From Haloferax litoreum (GTDB taxonomy: Archaea; Halobacteriota; Halobacteria; Halobacteriales; Haloferacaceae), in assembly GCF_009674605.1 (NCBI RefSeq), contig NZ_WKJO01000001.1, positions 2,790,001 to 2,854,000 on the forward strand: a stretch of DNA of 64,000 bases, in the 5' to 3' direction. This document shows, piece by piece, positions 1 to 7,509 of the stretch. Under the pieces are notes generated by a model. That model saw only the letters and a program-made list of their open reading frames with translations, was not told the origin of the DNA and ran no database searches. The translations under genes were made by a program, and so were the position numbers. Every line of letters begins with the position of its first letter. Within the stretch, counting starts at the first letter, position 1.

Positions 1-324
1 TCGATTAAAGCAGACCACGCGTTGGTCGCCACGGCACTCGTCGATGGGAACGTGGAACGACACGAGAGTGTCTCCGACGACGTGACCGACGTCTTCCACT
101 CGATGATGAGTTGGTACGCAAACGCAGTCGGGAGCGGTGAAACGCCTCCCGACGAGGTACTTGGAATCTTGCTCCTCGCTTCCGAAGTTCAGGTCACGTA
201 TCCGAGTCGAGCGATTGCAGCACTCGCTGCCTCGTACGGACTCGACCGCACCGACTCCATCGGCAACCTACTCGACGTGATAGAAGACGACGGTGCGTCG
301 TTCCCGCCGCGCGGAAGTCGGTAG
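1..324 (+). CDS. 5'-truncated hypothetical protein upstream of cheY
   Basis: The frame is open from base 1 to a TAG at 322-324, so the gene starts outside the window; the visible part is 107 residues. A TTG at 22 could act as a start but has no promoter in front of it. The product is acidic and looks helical, with the sequence GILLLASEV near residue 60 and a C-terminus ending PPRGSR. I do not recognise the family. It is co-directional with cheY-cheC-cheD, but 145 bp and a separate TATA box lie between, so a taxis role is inference from position only. Confidence 0.55.
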   Translation, partial: SIKADHALVATALVDGNVERHESVSDDVTDVFHSMMSWYANAVGSGETPPDEVLGILLLASEVQVTYPSRAIAALAASYGLDRTDSIGNLLDVIEDDGASFPPRGSR

Positions 325-436
325 TCACGTCCGTCCGTGACCGACCGGCCCGTTCGACGCTCTACCGCCCGACTCATCTGGGTCCACAGTGGAACCACGA
401 CCACAACTCGTATCAGCCTTGATAATGGGGTGGAAG

Positions 437-446
437 GCTTTATAGT
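437..446 (+). promoter_or_regulatory. TATA box of the cheY-cheC-cheD operon
   Basis: TTTATA at 439-444 lies about 26 bp upstream of the cheY ATG at 470. That is the spacing expected for an archaeal promoter giving a leaderless or near-leaderless transcript. No Shine-Dalgarno sequence precedes the ATG. Confidence 0.6.
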
Positions 447-469
447 CTGATTTTTGGAAATCTGGAAGT

Positions 470-838
470 ATGGCAAGCAAGGTACTGGTCGTGGACGACT
501 CTGCGTTCATGCGGAACCTCCTCAAACAACTCTTAGAGGGCGAACACGAAGTCGTCGGCGAGGCAGAGAATGGCGTCGAGGCGGTCGAACTCTACCGAGA
601 ACTCGACCCGGACGTCGTCACGATGGACGTCGTCATGCCGATTCGAAACGGCATCGAAGCCACGTCAGAAATCAAGTCGCAAGACCCGGGTGCGTCTGTC
701 ATCATGTGCACCTCCGTGGGTCAGGAAGAAAAGATGCGAGAGGCCGTCGAGGCCGGTGCGGACGGATACATTACGAAGCCGTTCCAGAAGCCGAACGTCC
801 TCCAGGCCATCGCCGACGTAATTCAGGCCGAGGCATGA
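470..838 (+). CDS. cheY: chemotaxis response regulator CheY
   Basis: A single receiver domain of 122 residues, the normal CheY size, with no output domain. The acidic pocket is D9-D10, the phosphoacceptor is D53 in TMDVVMP, the switch residue is T81 and the conserved lysine K103 is followed by P104. In archaea, phospho-CheY passes the signal from CheA to the archaellum motor through adaptor proteins. Its stop codon overlaps the start of cheC in an ATGA junction, so CheY is made with its likely phosphatase. A TATA box about 26 bp upstream implies a leaderless mRNA. Confidence 0.95.
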   Translation: MASKVLVVDDSAFMRNLLKQLLEGEHEVVGEAENGVEAVELYRELDPDVVTMDVVMPIRNGIEATSEIKSQDPGASVIMCTSVGQEEKMREAVEAGADGYITKPFQKPNVLQAIADVIQAEA

Positions 839-2019
839 ACCTCGACGTACGGTCGCTTCGCACGTTCAGCCGACTCGCCCACTCGGGCGCCGAGAAGGCC
901 GCAGGGTCGTTGACCACCCTCGCCGGCATCGATACGTACGTCAACGTCACGAAGGTCGAACTCGGCACGAAGGCGGACGTCGAAAACGAATTCGCCGAGC
1001 GAGACTTGGTCAGTGTCAACATCGGATTCAGCGGTGGATTAGATGGGCGCACGATATTGGCCTTCTCACCCGAGTCTGCCGAACGGTTAGTCGACGCACT
1101 GGTGCCCGGGATGGACCCGACGAGCGGCGACGGCGAACTCGCCGCGAGCAGTCTGAAGGAAGTCGCCAACATCATGCTCGGTGGGTTCATCGACGGGTGG
1201 GCCGACTACCTCGACACGTCTATCGATATCACGACGCCAACGTACGTCGACGAAGACAGCGGCGGTCCACTCGAAGAAGTCGAGACCGACGGGTTCGAAC
1301 ACCAAGACGACGAGCGAATCCTCGTCTTCCGCAACCAACTCGAAGCGGCAGACGACGCGATTGGATTCGACCTCTACATGGTCCCGACGTCACAGTCGAT
1401 TGGAACCATCGTCGAGGCCAGTGGTGACGACGGTGCACTCCCCGTCGAGTCGTTCGCCGCGTTCTCCGAGATGATTTGTGACGGAGCGAATCAGGCCTCA
1501 GACGACATCACCGCGATGACGGGCATCGACACTGCGGTGGAGGTCAGTCGCCTGAGTTTCGTTCCGATAGAAGGTGTTCCGATGTCGCTGACGGACGGCG
1601 TCCGCCGCGGTGTCGTCTTGGAGTTCACCGGGACGCCGAGCGGATACATCGCTATCCTCTTCGACGAACCCTCCGCCGAGAACATCGCGAGTTCGCTCCT
1701 TCCGGGCATGGAAGCAGACGAGGCGATGCGGCAGAGCGCTATTCAGGAGATTGGGAACATCGTCACGTCGGGATTCCTCGATGGGTGGGCGAACGCGTTG
1801 GAGACGACCATCGAGATCTCACCACCGAGGCACGTCCACGACATCGGGTCAGCAATCGTCGACCCGTTGGCGACAGACCTCGCCCAGTCACAAGAGTACG
1901 CGTTCCTCATCGACTCGACCATCCGGACAGACGACGACGAGTTCACGTGCGACATCTACGCACTCCCGGACGAGAACGAGTTGCGGAAGGCTCTCGAACA
2001 ACTCTCCCCGGCGGCCTAA
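835..2019 (+). CDS. cheC: tandem CheC-type CheY-P phosphatase
   Basis: I take the ATG at 835, which overlaps the cheY stop; the frame runs further upstream but that part lies antiparallel in phase to cheY and has no start signal. The 394-residue product has two CheC halves. Each carries the phosphatase signature E-x2-N-x22-P: SLKEVANIML with P in the first half, AIQEIGNIV with P in the second. Both copies keep the Glu and Asn, so both sites look competent. CheC dephosphorylates CheY-P and is stimulated by CheD, which is the next gene. It is roughly twice the length of a single-domain CheC. Confidence 0.92.
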   Translation: MNLDVRSLRTFSRLAHSGAEKAAGSLTTLAGIDTYVNVTKVELGTKADVENEFAERDLVSVNIGFSGGLDGRTILAFSPESAERLVDALVPGMDPTSGDGELAASSLKEVANIMLGGFIDGWADYLDTSIDITTPTYVDEDSGGPLEEVETDGFEHQDDERILVFRNQLEAADDAIGFDLYMVPTSQSIGTIVEASGDDGALPVESFAAFSEMICDGANQASDDITAMTGIDTAVEVSRLSFVPIEGVPMSLTDGVRRGVVLEFTGTPSGYIAILFDEPSAENIASSLLPGMEADEAMRQSAIQEIGNIVTSGFLDGWANALETTIEISPPRHVHDIGSAIVDPLATDLAQSQEYAFLIDSTIRTDDDEFTCDIYALPDENELRKALEQLSPAA

Positions 2020-2043
2020 TCTGGCCCCGGACGCACCCCAGTA

Positions 2044-2553
2044 ATGCAAGTTTACACTACGGACACACCCACGTCGACGTCTGGCAGAATCAAAGTCGGA
2101 ATCGCCGATTACGCCGTCGACAGCGACGGGGGGTCCCTGACGACGAGTGGTCTTGGGTCTTGTATCGGCGTCGCACTCTACGACCCCGACTCGGGCGTCT
2201 CTGGACTCGCCCACGCGATGCTTCCAGAAGCGGACCCGAGCGGTGACCCGGCGAAGTTCGCAGACACTGGAATCCAGTCGTTGCTCTCGGAGATGAAAGA
2301 CGCCGGCGCCGACCCGACCCGAGTCGTCGCGAAACTCGCCGGGGGGAGCACGATGTTCGACTTCACTTCGGCCAACGGCGGGGCGAGTATCGGAGACCGA
2401 AACGTCGAGTCGGCACGAAAGACGCTGGAACGACTCGGCATCGACATCGTGGCCATGGACGTCGGCGGTGACCACGGCCGGTCGTTAGAACTCGACACGT
2501 CGACCGGCGACCTGCGTGTTCGGAGCGCGAAGGCGGGCGACCAAATTCTCTGA
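2044..2553 (+). CDS. cheD: chemoreceptor glutamine deamidase CheD
   Basis: 169 residues with the CheD core. The catalytic triad is visible as C40 in GLGSCIGVALYD, H57 in GLAHAMLP and T34 just before the Cys; the spacing matches the C/H/T triad of bacterial CheD. The protein deamidates glutamines in the methyl-accepting transducers and binds CheC. It starts 24 bp after cheC and is probably the last gene of the cheY-cheC-cheD transcript, since a new promoter and a structured region follow. Confidence 0.94.
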   Translation: MQVYTTDTPTSTSGRIKVGIADYAVDSDGGSLTTSGLGSCIGVALYDPDSGVSGLAHAMLPEADPSGDPAKFADTGIQSLLSEMKDAGADPTRVVAKLAGGSTMFDFTSANGGASIGDRNVESARKTLERLGIDIVAMDVGGDHGRSLELDTSTGDLRVRSAKAGDQIL

Positions 2554-2668
2554 CCTGCAGTTCTTTCGGTGTCGACGCAGTCCTATTCGACTCTACTGCG
2601 CTCTCGATATCAACGCTGATAACAGCTCGGGTAGATTTATGTCGCCTGCTTCGAATTCTCTCACCGAA

Positions 2669-2753
2669 ACGGTACGATGCTCGCGTGTGACATCTCGAGT
2701 AGCGTTCTGCGCTACCCAACCCAAGTCGGGGGACTTGGGGGACGTCGTACCGT
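2669..2753 (+). promoter_or_regulatory. cloverleaf-like structured leader upstream of the FlaD/E gene
   Basis: A perfect 9-bp inverted repeat, ACGGTACGA (2669-2677) and TCGTACCGT (2745-2753), closes a region holding three hairpins: CTCG/CGAG at 2680-2699, GTAGCG/CGCTAC at 2699-2715 with a TTCTG loop, and CCCAAGTC/GACTTGGG at 2720-2739 with a GGGG loop. A TATA-like GATTTAT at about 2635-2641 would start transcription near 2665, at the element's 5' edge. A strong Shine-Dalgarno GAGGTGA (2763-2769) and the ATG at 2773 follow. It lacks the T-loop of a tRNA. The fold is read by eye. Confidence 0.55.
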
Positions 2754-2772
2754 CCCGAACACGAGGTGACCT

Positions 2773-3276
2773 ATGTACCTGGACCCGGACGACTACGACC
2801 CAGACGAAATTCGACGCATCGCCCGCGATTCGCCGCAACAGCGACGGAACGGTGACTCTCGGTTCGAAGACCGGAGTCCGTTCCGCTTCAACAACCCGTT
2901 GTTCGACCGGAGTCGGGAACCCGCATCGGAGGCGCTTCGGTCGAGCCAACTCGAGCAACTGCTCGTCCACCAATCACGTGGTGACGACGACGACGGTATC
3001 GAAAAGCCGTACCTCCGGTCACTTCCCGACAAGTACGGTGCCGAACGCGTCGTCTTCGATTGGCTCGAGTTCCTCGTCCTCAAGGGAGGGTTCAAGCGGG
3101 CGATGGACGCCCTCCGGTACTATCAGACGGTCGGATGGCTCACCTCTGACGTCGAAGAGACGCTTCGAGACTACTTACTCGGGTTCTCCGCGGAAGTCGA
3201 AGAGGCGACAGACCTCGACGTCGACGACCACCTGCTGAGCCTCGTCTACGTCGCGCGCCTGTCGTCGATGGTGTAA
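2773..3276 (+). CDS. archaellar FlaD/E-domain protein (ArlD/E-like), copy 1
   Basis: 167 residues. A charged, disordered-looking N-terminal part of about 75 residues is followed by a domain starting YLRSLPDKYGAERVVFDWL and containing the pattern of the archaeal FlaD/FlaE C-terminal domain (tryptophan-rich helices, YY-x4-GW). FlaC/D/E proteins form the cytoplasmic ring or switch that links the archaellum motor to taxis signalling. It is a stand-alone domain, shorter than full ArlD/E. A paralogue lies at 7009-7458. A strong Shine-Dalgarno and a structured leader precede it, which is uncommon in a leaderless-mRNA organism. Confidence 0.78.
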   Translation: MYLDPDDYDPDEIRRIARDSPQQRRNGDSRFEDRSPFRFNNPLFDRSREPASEALRSSQLEQLLVHQSRGDDDDGIEKPYLRSLPDKYGAERVVFDWLEFLVLKGGFKRAMDALRYYQTVGWLTSDVEETLRDYLLGFSAEVEEATDLDVDDHLLSLVYVARLSSMV

Positions 3277-3382
3277 CGACGGTTCCGGTCCCGGTATCGG
3301 TCTCTCCTTGTGACAAACGAGCTAAACTGCTATGATTGACCACTTCGACATATCCTTCCACGTCCCACACAGGTGGTAACGA

Positions 3383-4516
3383 ATGACAAACAACGCCGTC
3401 GACTCGGACGTGCCAGATAGTATGGCCGACTCCGCAGCCTCAACCGTTGACTCCGCAGCCTCAACCGTTGACTCCGCAGCCGCAACCGCCGACGACAGCG
3501 CCACGACACCGACGCCAATCGGCGTCAAACTCGGAAGCGCGAGGACCGTCTTCGTCTACGCCGACGAGGATGGTGACCCGGAGACGGTGCAGACCCGTTC
3601 GTGTCTCGCAGTCCCCGAGAACTCGAACCAGTTCTACTACGGTGAAGACGCCGAAGCGAAGTACCCGGACAAGACGATGTACTTCCTCGACGGCGGCGTT
3701 CCCGGTGACGCCGAGCGAGCGGAACTGACAGAGCGGTTCTTCACAGAACTCTGTGAGGCTCACGACCTGCCGGCGGACAGTGCCGTCGTGTTCGCGATTC
3801 CCGCAGTCGACGACGACTGTGGTCTCGCCAACTTCAACACCATGGTCGACGCGAGCGACATCGGTGACGCGGTCACCCGCGGGTTCCCCGAGTCACTCTG
3901 TGGGTCGATTCCAGCGGTCGGTGACGACCTCTCGGCCATCGACCAGATATTCGCCGCCATCAACCTCGGCGCGACCACGCTCGAAGCGTCCGGGTACAGA
4001 CACGGCGAACGACTCGCGCCGTTCTCGACTGCCGCCGCAACCGGAAACGACGTCGACCAGGCTATCGTGGACGCCATCGACGACGAGACGGACGGCCGGG
4101 TGGAACTCGCCCGAACCACCGCCCGCGAGTACAAAGAGACGTACGCCGACTTCGACTCGTTCGAACCCTTCACCGACGTGTTCGACCACCCCGAGGAGGG
4201 CGAACAGGAGTTCACCGTCGAACGTGGGCTGATGGGGCCACTCGACGCCTACCTCGACGACGTCGTCGACGAACTCACGACCGGGTTCTTCTCGCGACTC
4301 GCGACCCAGCACATGCGGTCGTACCAACTGTCGGTCACCCGACCGCTCGTCGTCACTGGTGGGATGGCCTGCATCCCCGGCCTCGCCGACGAACTGGCGA
4401 GTCGATTGAGTGAGGAACTCGATAGAGACGTGACGGCAGTCACCGCAGACCACCCCGAAGTCGCCGCTGCCGAAGGTGCCTACCGTCTCGCAGAACGACT
4501 CGCCGCCACTCGCTGA
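3383..4516 (+). CDS. actin/MreB-like ASKHA-fold protein in the taxis locus
   Basis: 377 residues. After a 45-residue Ser/Ala/Asp-rich repetitive tail the protein begins TPIGVKLGSARTVFVYADEDG, matching the phosphate-1 strand of actin-like ATPases. AAINLGATTLEASGYRHGE fits the phosphate-2 motif and VVTGGMACIPGLADEL the adenosine motif of MreB/FtsA relatives. The ATGACA start is preceded by AGGTGG. It stands between two FlaD/E-domain genes and beside a sensor kinase, so a role in placing or organising the polar motility or chemoreceptor apparatus is plausible but is inference. Haloarchaeal actins (salactin, volactin) are known; whether this is an orthologue cannot be told here. Confidence 0.75.
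   Translation: MTNNAVDSDVPDSMADSAASTVDSAASTVDSAAATADDSATTPTPIGVKLGSARTVFVYADEDGDPETVQTRSCLAVPENSNQFYYGEDAEAKYPDKTMYFLDGGVPGDAERAELTERFFTELCEAHDLPADSAVVFAIPAVDDDCGLANFNTMVDASDIGDAVTRGFPESLCGSIPAVGDDLSAIDQIFAAINLGATTLEASGYRHGERLAPFSTAAATGNDVDQAIVDAIDDETDGRVELARTTAREYKETYADFDSFEPFTDVFDHPEEGEQEFTVERGLMGPLDAYLDDVVDELTTGFFSRLATQHMRSYQLSVTRPLVVTGGMACIPGLADELASRLSEELDRDVTAVTADHPEVAAAEGAYRLAERLAATR
3428..3490 (+). repeat. three tandem 21-bp repeats inside the actin-like gene
   Basis: Units at 3428-3448, 3449-3469 and 3470-3490. The first two are identical and the third differs at a few bases. In frame they encode DSAASTV, DSAASTV and DSAAATA, making a low-complexity N-terminal tail. The near-identity of the DNA, not only the protein, suggests recent slippage expansion. 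Confidence 0.9.
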
Positions 4517-4582
4517 GCGACTTCTCTCTCGCCGTCAGGTACGTTCTCGAAGAACGGGTTCCCTAGTCTCTGGCTCGCGGCG

Positions 4583-6724
4583 TCAGTCGGTCTGTGTCTC
4601 CACGGACGCCTGCTCAGTGTTCGTCACCGCTTTGTCCCACCGTTGAAGTCGAACGATTGCGACGGTCCCTCTGGGCTGGTTCTCAGCGAACTGTAGACGG
4701 CCGTTCGAGCGGTCGATAATCCAGTGGACCAACCACAGGCCGAGGCCGCTTATGTGCTGGAGTGGCGTCTCCGTCCCCGATTCGAGGACCGTCAACTCGG
4801 CGTCGGGAATCCCCGGACCGTTGTCGGTGATGTGAATCTCGACGAAGTCTTCGGTGACGGCAGACGATTCGATGGTGACGCTGACTTCGGGAAGGATTCG
4901 GTCGTTGTGTTCGAGCGCGTTGTCGATGAGATTCTTGAGTGCCGATTCGACCAGGTCGTCGGCGTAGACCCACTGCTCGTCGGGGAGGTCACGGTGGATA
5001 ATCGCTCGTGGATAATCGGACTCGATGTCGTCGAGTTGTGTCTCGATTCGGTCGACGATTTCGACCGGCGTGAGGCCGTCAGATTCCCGGTCGAGGGTGG
5101 TGTCGATTTGTCGGGTCTGCTCTCCGAGTTCCACGAGTGACCGTGCTTTGCGCTTTATCGTCCGCGCGTGGTCTTTCGACTCGGCGGGGATGCGTTCGTC
5201 GAGCAGGAGGTCTGCGTGGCCGAGGATGACGTTCATGTCGTTTCGCAGGTCGTGGCGCAACACACGGTTGAGGACTCTGAGTCGTTGTTCGTACCGGTAG
5301 CGGTTGGTCACGTCACGAGAGTTCAGGACGATACCACCGACTGCGGGGTCGTCGAGGAGGTTGACCCCGACTGTCTCGAAGCGACGCCACGTGCCGTTGT
5401 TGTGTCGAATCCTGAACTCGGCCCGGACGGGACCGTCACCGTGGATAGCCTCGTTCAACCGACTCATTACCATCTCTCTATCTTCTGGGTGGACGAGGCC
5501 TTCGACGTGTTCTCCGACGAGCGATTCTGGAGTGTAGCCGAGTACGTCGCCCATCGACGGACTCGTGTACTTGCGGATGCCCGACTCGTCGAGGACCGTG
5601 ATGACGTCCCGAGAGTTCTCGATGAGTGCGCGGAACTCTTCTTCGGTCCGCCGACGGTCGGTCACGTCGTGGAAGACGAGCAGTTGGGCACGGTTCTCGG
5701 TCTGTTCTCCGACGGGTCCGCACCTGACCTCGAAGTATCGCTGTTCGTCCTCGGACTCGACAGTCGTCTCGACGCGGTCACGGCCTTCGAGGACTGCTCG
5801 CACTTCCGACGGTCGGCGAGTGACGTCGAGGACGGGTCGACCGATACACTCTGAGACGGGGTGTTCGAGGAGTGCCGACGCAGCACCGTTCGACTCGACG
5901 ACCCTATCGTGGTCGTCGAGGACGATGACTGCGTCCCGCATCTCCGAGAGGATGGCGTTCCGAGCGATGGGCGTGATGTCGAACAGTCGGTACCGAAGTA
6001 ACGCCCAGAGGACGAGTACAGAACTGACGCCGAACGAGATGGGCGTCGGGTCGAGCGGAGCGACGGGCCGCCAAAACAGCGTCGTTGCGAAGGTTCCAAT
6101 CGGGATTGCACCCATCGCGGTGAGCAGTCCTGCCTGTCGTTTGTGGACACCGGTACTCGCGAGTGCCGTCTTCGCGAGGATACTCAGGCCTGCGGTCGAG
6201 ACACCGGCCGTGTAGACGACGTGGAGGATGAACAGCGGACTTCCACCGACTGAGAGACTCTCGGCGAACCCTGTTTGGAGAAGCATCGGTGAGACGAAGA
6301 GGCCGTGAAAGTGGTTCGTCAGCGTGAGGGCAATCGCGACCGCCGGTTCGACAGAGAGGAGGGAAACGGTCCGCCGCGTGAGGTTCTGTGCCTCACCGGC
6401 GTAGACGATGGTGAAGACCAGCCACGAACTCGGAACGAGCGTGGCACTCGCCCACGCGACTTCGACGTACAGCCGTGCTGCACTCGGTGACGAGGCGAGG
6501 AGAGAGAAACCGTACGCAGTCGCCCAGATAGCCGCCGAGAGTGAGAGAATCGCGAACGGTAACCGAACGCGACGAGAGTAGAGTCGAAACCGCCCCAGGA
6601 CGACGACCGAGACCACACCTGCGAGGATGCCTGCAGCGAACAGGGCATACACGTATGGTGACAGTCCGAGGTTGGTCATGAGTGGGGTGTGGAACACATC
6701 TGTAACTCTCGTCCGTTCAGTCAT
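4583..6724 (-). CDS. 7TM-PAS-PAS sensor histidine kinase
   Basis: 713 residues. Residues about 20-245 hold seven hydrophobic segments of the histidine-kinase 7TM N-terminal type. Two PAS domains follow (about 255-360 and 365-475). The HisKA region has the phosphoacceptor H491 in VLRHDLRNDMN, and the ATPase domain has the N box at 598-607 (NLIDNALEHN), DNGPGIP at 634-640 and GLGLW at 660-664. No receiver domain or partner regulator is adjacent. It is transcribed against the motility genes on both sides, so a link to motility control is only positional. An in-frame Met at 16 is an alternative start. Confidence 0.88.
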   Translation of the reverse strand: MTERTRVTDVFHTPLMTNLGLSPYVYALFAAGILAGVVSVVVLGRFRLYSRRVRLPFAILSLSAAIWATAYGFSLLASSPSAARLYVEVAWASATLVPSSWLVFTIVYAGEAQNLTRRTVSLLSVEPAVAIALTLTNHFHGLFVSPMLLQTGFAESLSVGGSPLFILHVVYTAGVSTAGLSILAKTALASTGVHKRQAGLLTAMGAIPIGTFATTLFWRPVAPLDPTPISFGVSSVLVLWALLRYRLFDITPIARNAILSEMRDAVIVLDDHDRVVESNGAASALLEHPVSECIGRPVLDVTRRPSEVRAVLEGRDRVETTVESEDEQRYFEVRCGPVGEQTENRAQLLVFHDVTDRRRTEEEFRALIENSRDVITVLDESGIRKYTSPSMGDVLGYTPESLVGEHVEGLVHPEDREMVMSRLNEAIHGDGPVRAEFRIRHNNGTWRRFETVGVNLLDDPAVGGIVLNSRDVTNRYRYEQRLRVLNRVLRHDLRNDMNVILGHADLLLDERIPAESKDHARTIKRKARSLVELGEQTRQIDTTLDRESDGLTPVEIVDRIETQLDDIESDYPRAIIHRDLPDEQWVYADDLVESALKNLIDNALEHNDRILPEVSVTIESSAVTEDFVEIHITDNGPGIPDAELTVLESGTETPLQHISGLGLWLVHWIIDRSNGRLQFAENQPRGTVAIVRLQRWDKAVTNTEQASVETQTD

Positions 6725-7008
6725 CTCCGATGAATATCACATCGGTGCGACAGTACACGTGACTCGTGTCCGTGACTTAAGCAGTTCGTCCCAGATATCG
6801 ATTCTGATACTACTCGTCCGAGAACTACACTCGCTATTTACGCAGAGAGAATTTCGCTATCGAGAGAGTGTCTCGTGACTCCTCACACAGTTATCGATAG
6901 TTAAACTACTCACTCACGAAGGGTCGCCTTCGCATTCTTGTCTATTAACCTACATTATATCCAAACGGCCCGAACGCTTAATCGGGATGGATACAGAACC
7001 ACCAGTAG

Positions 7009-7458
7009 ATGCCGCTCGACCCAAGACATCACGACGTTGCAGAACTCCACCACGCTGTCGATGGAAGGAGCGATGCGTCGTTCGATTGGGTCGACGACCC
7101 TGTGGACCACACCTGGCGCGAGACCGTCTACCACCGGCTCCTCGCGACGACGGCGATGATAACCTCAGACGGCGACGTGTACCTCGAATCAATTCCACGG
7201 ACACCGCGCGCCGAGAACGTACTCCTCGACTGGTGTGTCCACCTCGTCGAACGTCTCGGTGGGCGCGGGGCACTCCTCATGGTCTCGTACTACCGAGACA
7301 TCGGCTGGATTGGCGACGACCCCCACGACACGATTCACGAGCGAATTCTCTCCTTCACCGTGCCGTCTGACTTCGAAGACGCACCGACAGAAGAAGACCA
7401 CGTCCAGAGTCTCTCGTACATCGCCCGACTCGCGTCGATGGACGACGAGGACGACTGA
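7009..7458 (+). CDS. archaellar FlaD/E-domain protein, copy 2
   Basis: 149 residues. After a variable 50-residue head comes the same domain as the protein at 2773: YLESIPRTPRAENVLLDW, then SYYRDIGW and a C-terminal SLSYIARLASM that matches SLVYVARLSSM of the paralogue. Both therefore belong to the FlaD/E family that connects taxis input with the archaellum. The TATA-like GCTTAATC near 6977 suits a short-leader or leaderless start at 7009; an ATG at 6987 is in another frame. Divergence of the head regions suggests different partners. Confidence 0.72.
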   Translation: MPLDPRHHDVAELHHAVDGRSDASFDWVDDPVDHTWRETVYHRLLATTAMITSDGDVYLESIPRTPRAENVLLDWCVHLVERLGGRGALLMVSYYRDIGWIGDDPHDTIHERILSFTVPSDFEDAPTEEDHVQSLSYIARLASMDDEDD

Positions 7459-7509
7459 CGTCGGAGCGAGAGCGAAGGTCGACCAGTTCGCTGTTCGACA
7501 GCGACCGTT

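Noticed and set aside
454-834. N-terminal extension of CheC covering cheY
   Set aside because: Out-of-frame reading of the intact CheY gene; arginine-rich, no start signal, and the ATGA overlap at 835 gives a normal CheC.
2669-2753. A tRNA gene
   Set aside because: The fold is cloverleaf-like, but there is no GGTTCGAAT-type T-arm, no 7-nt anticodon loop and the acceptor stem is 9 bp.
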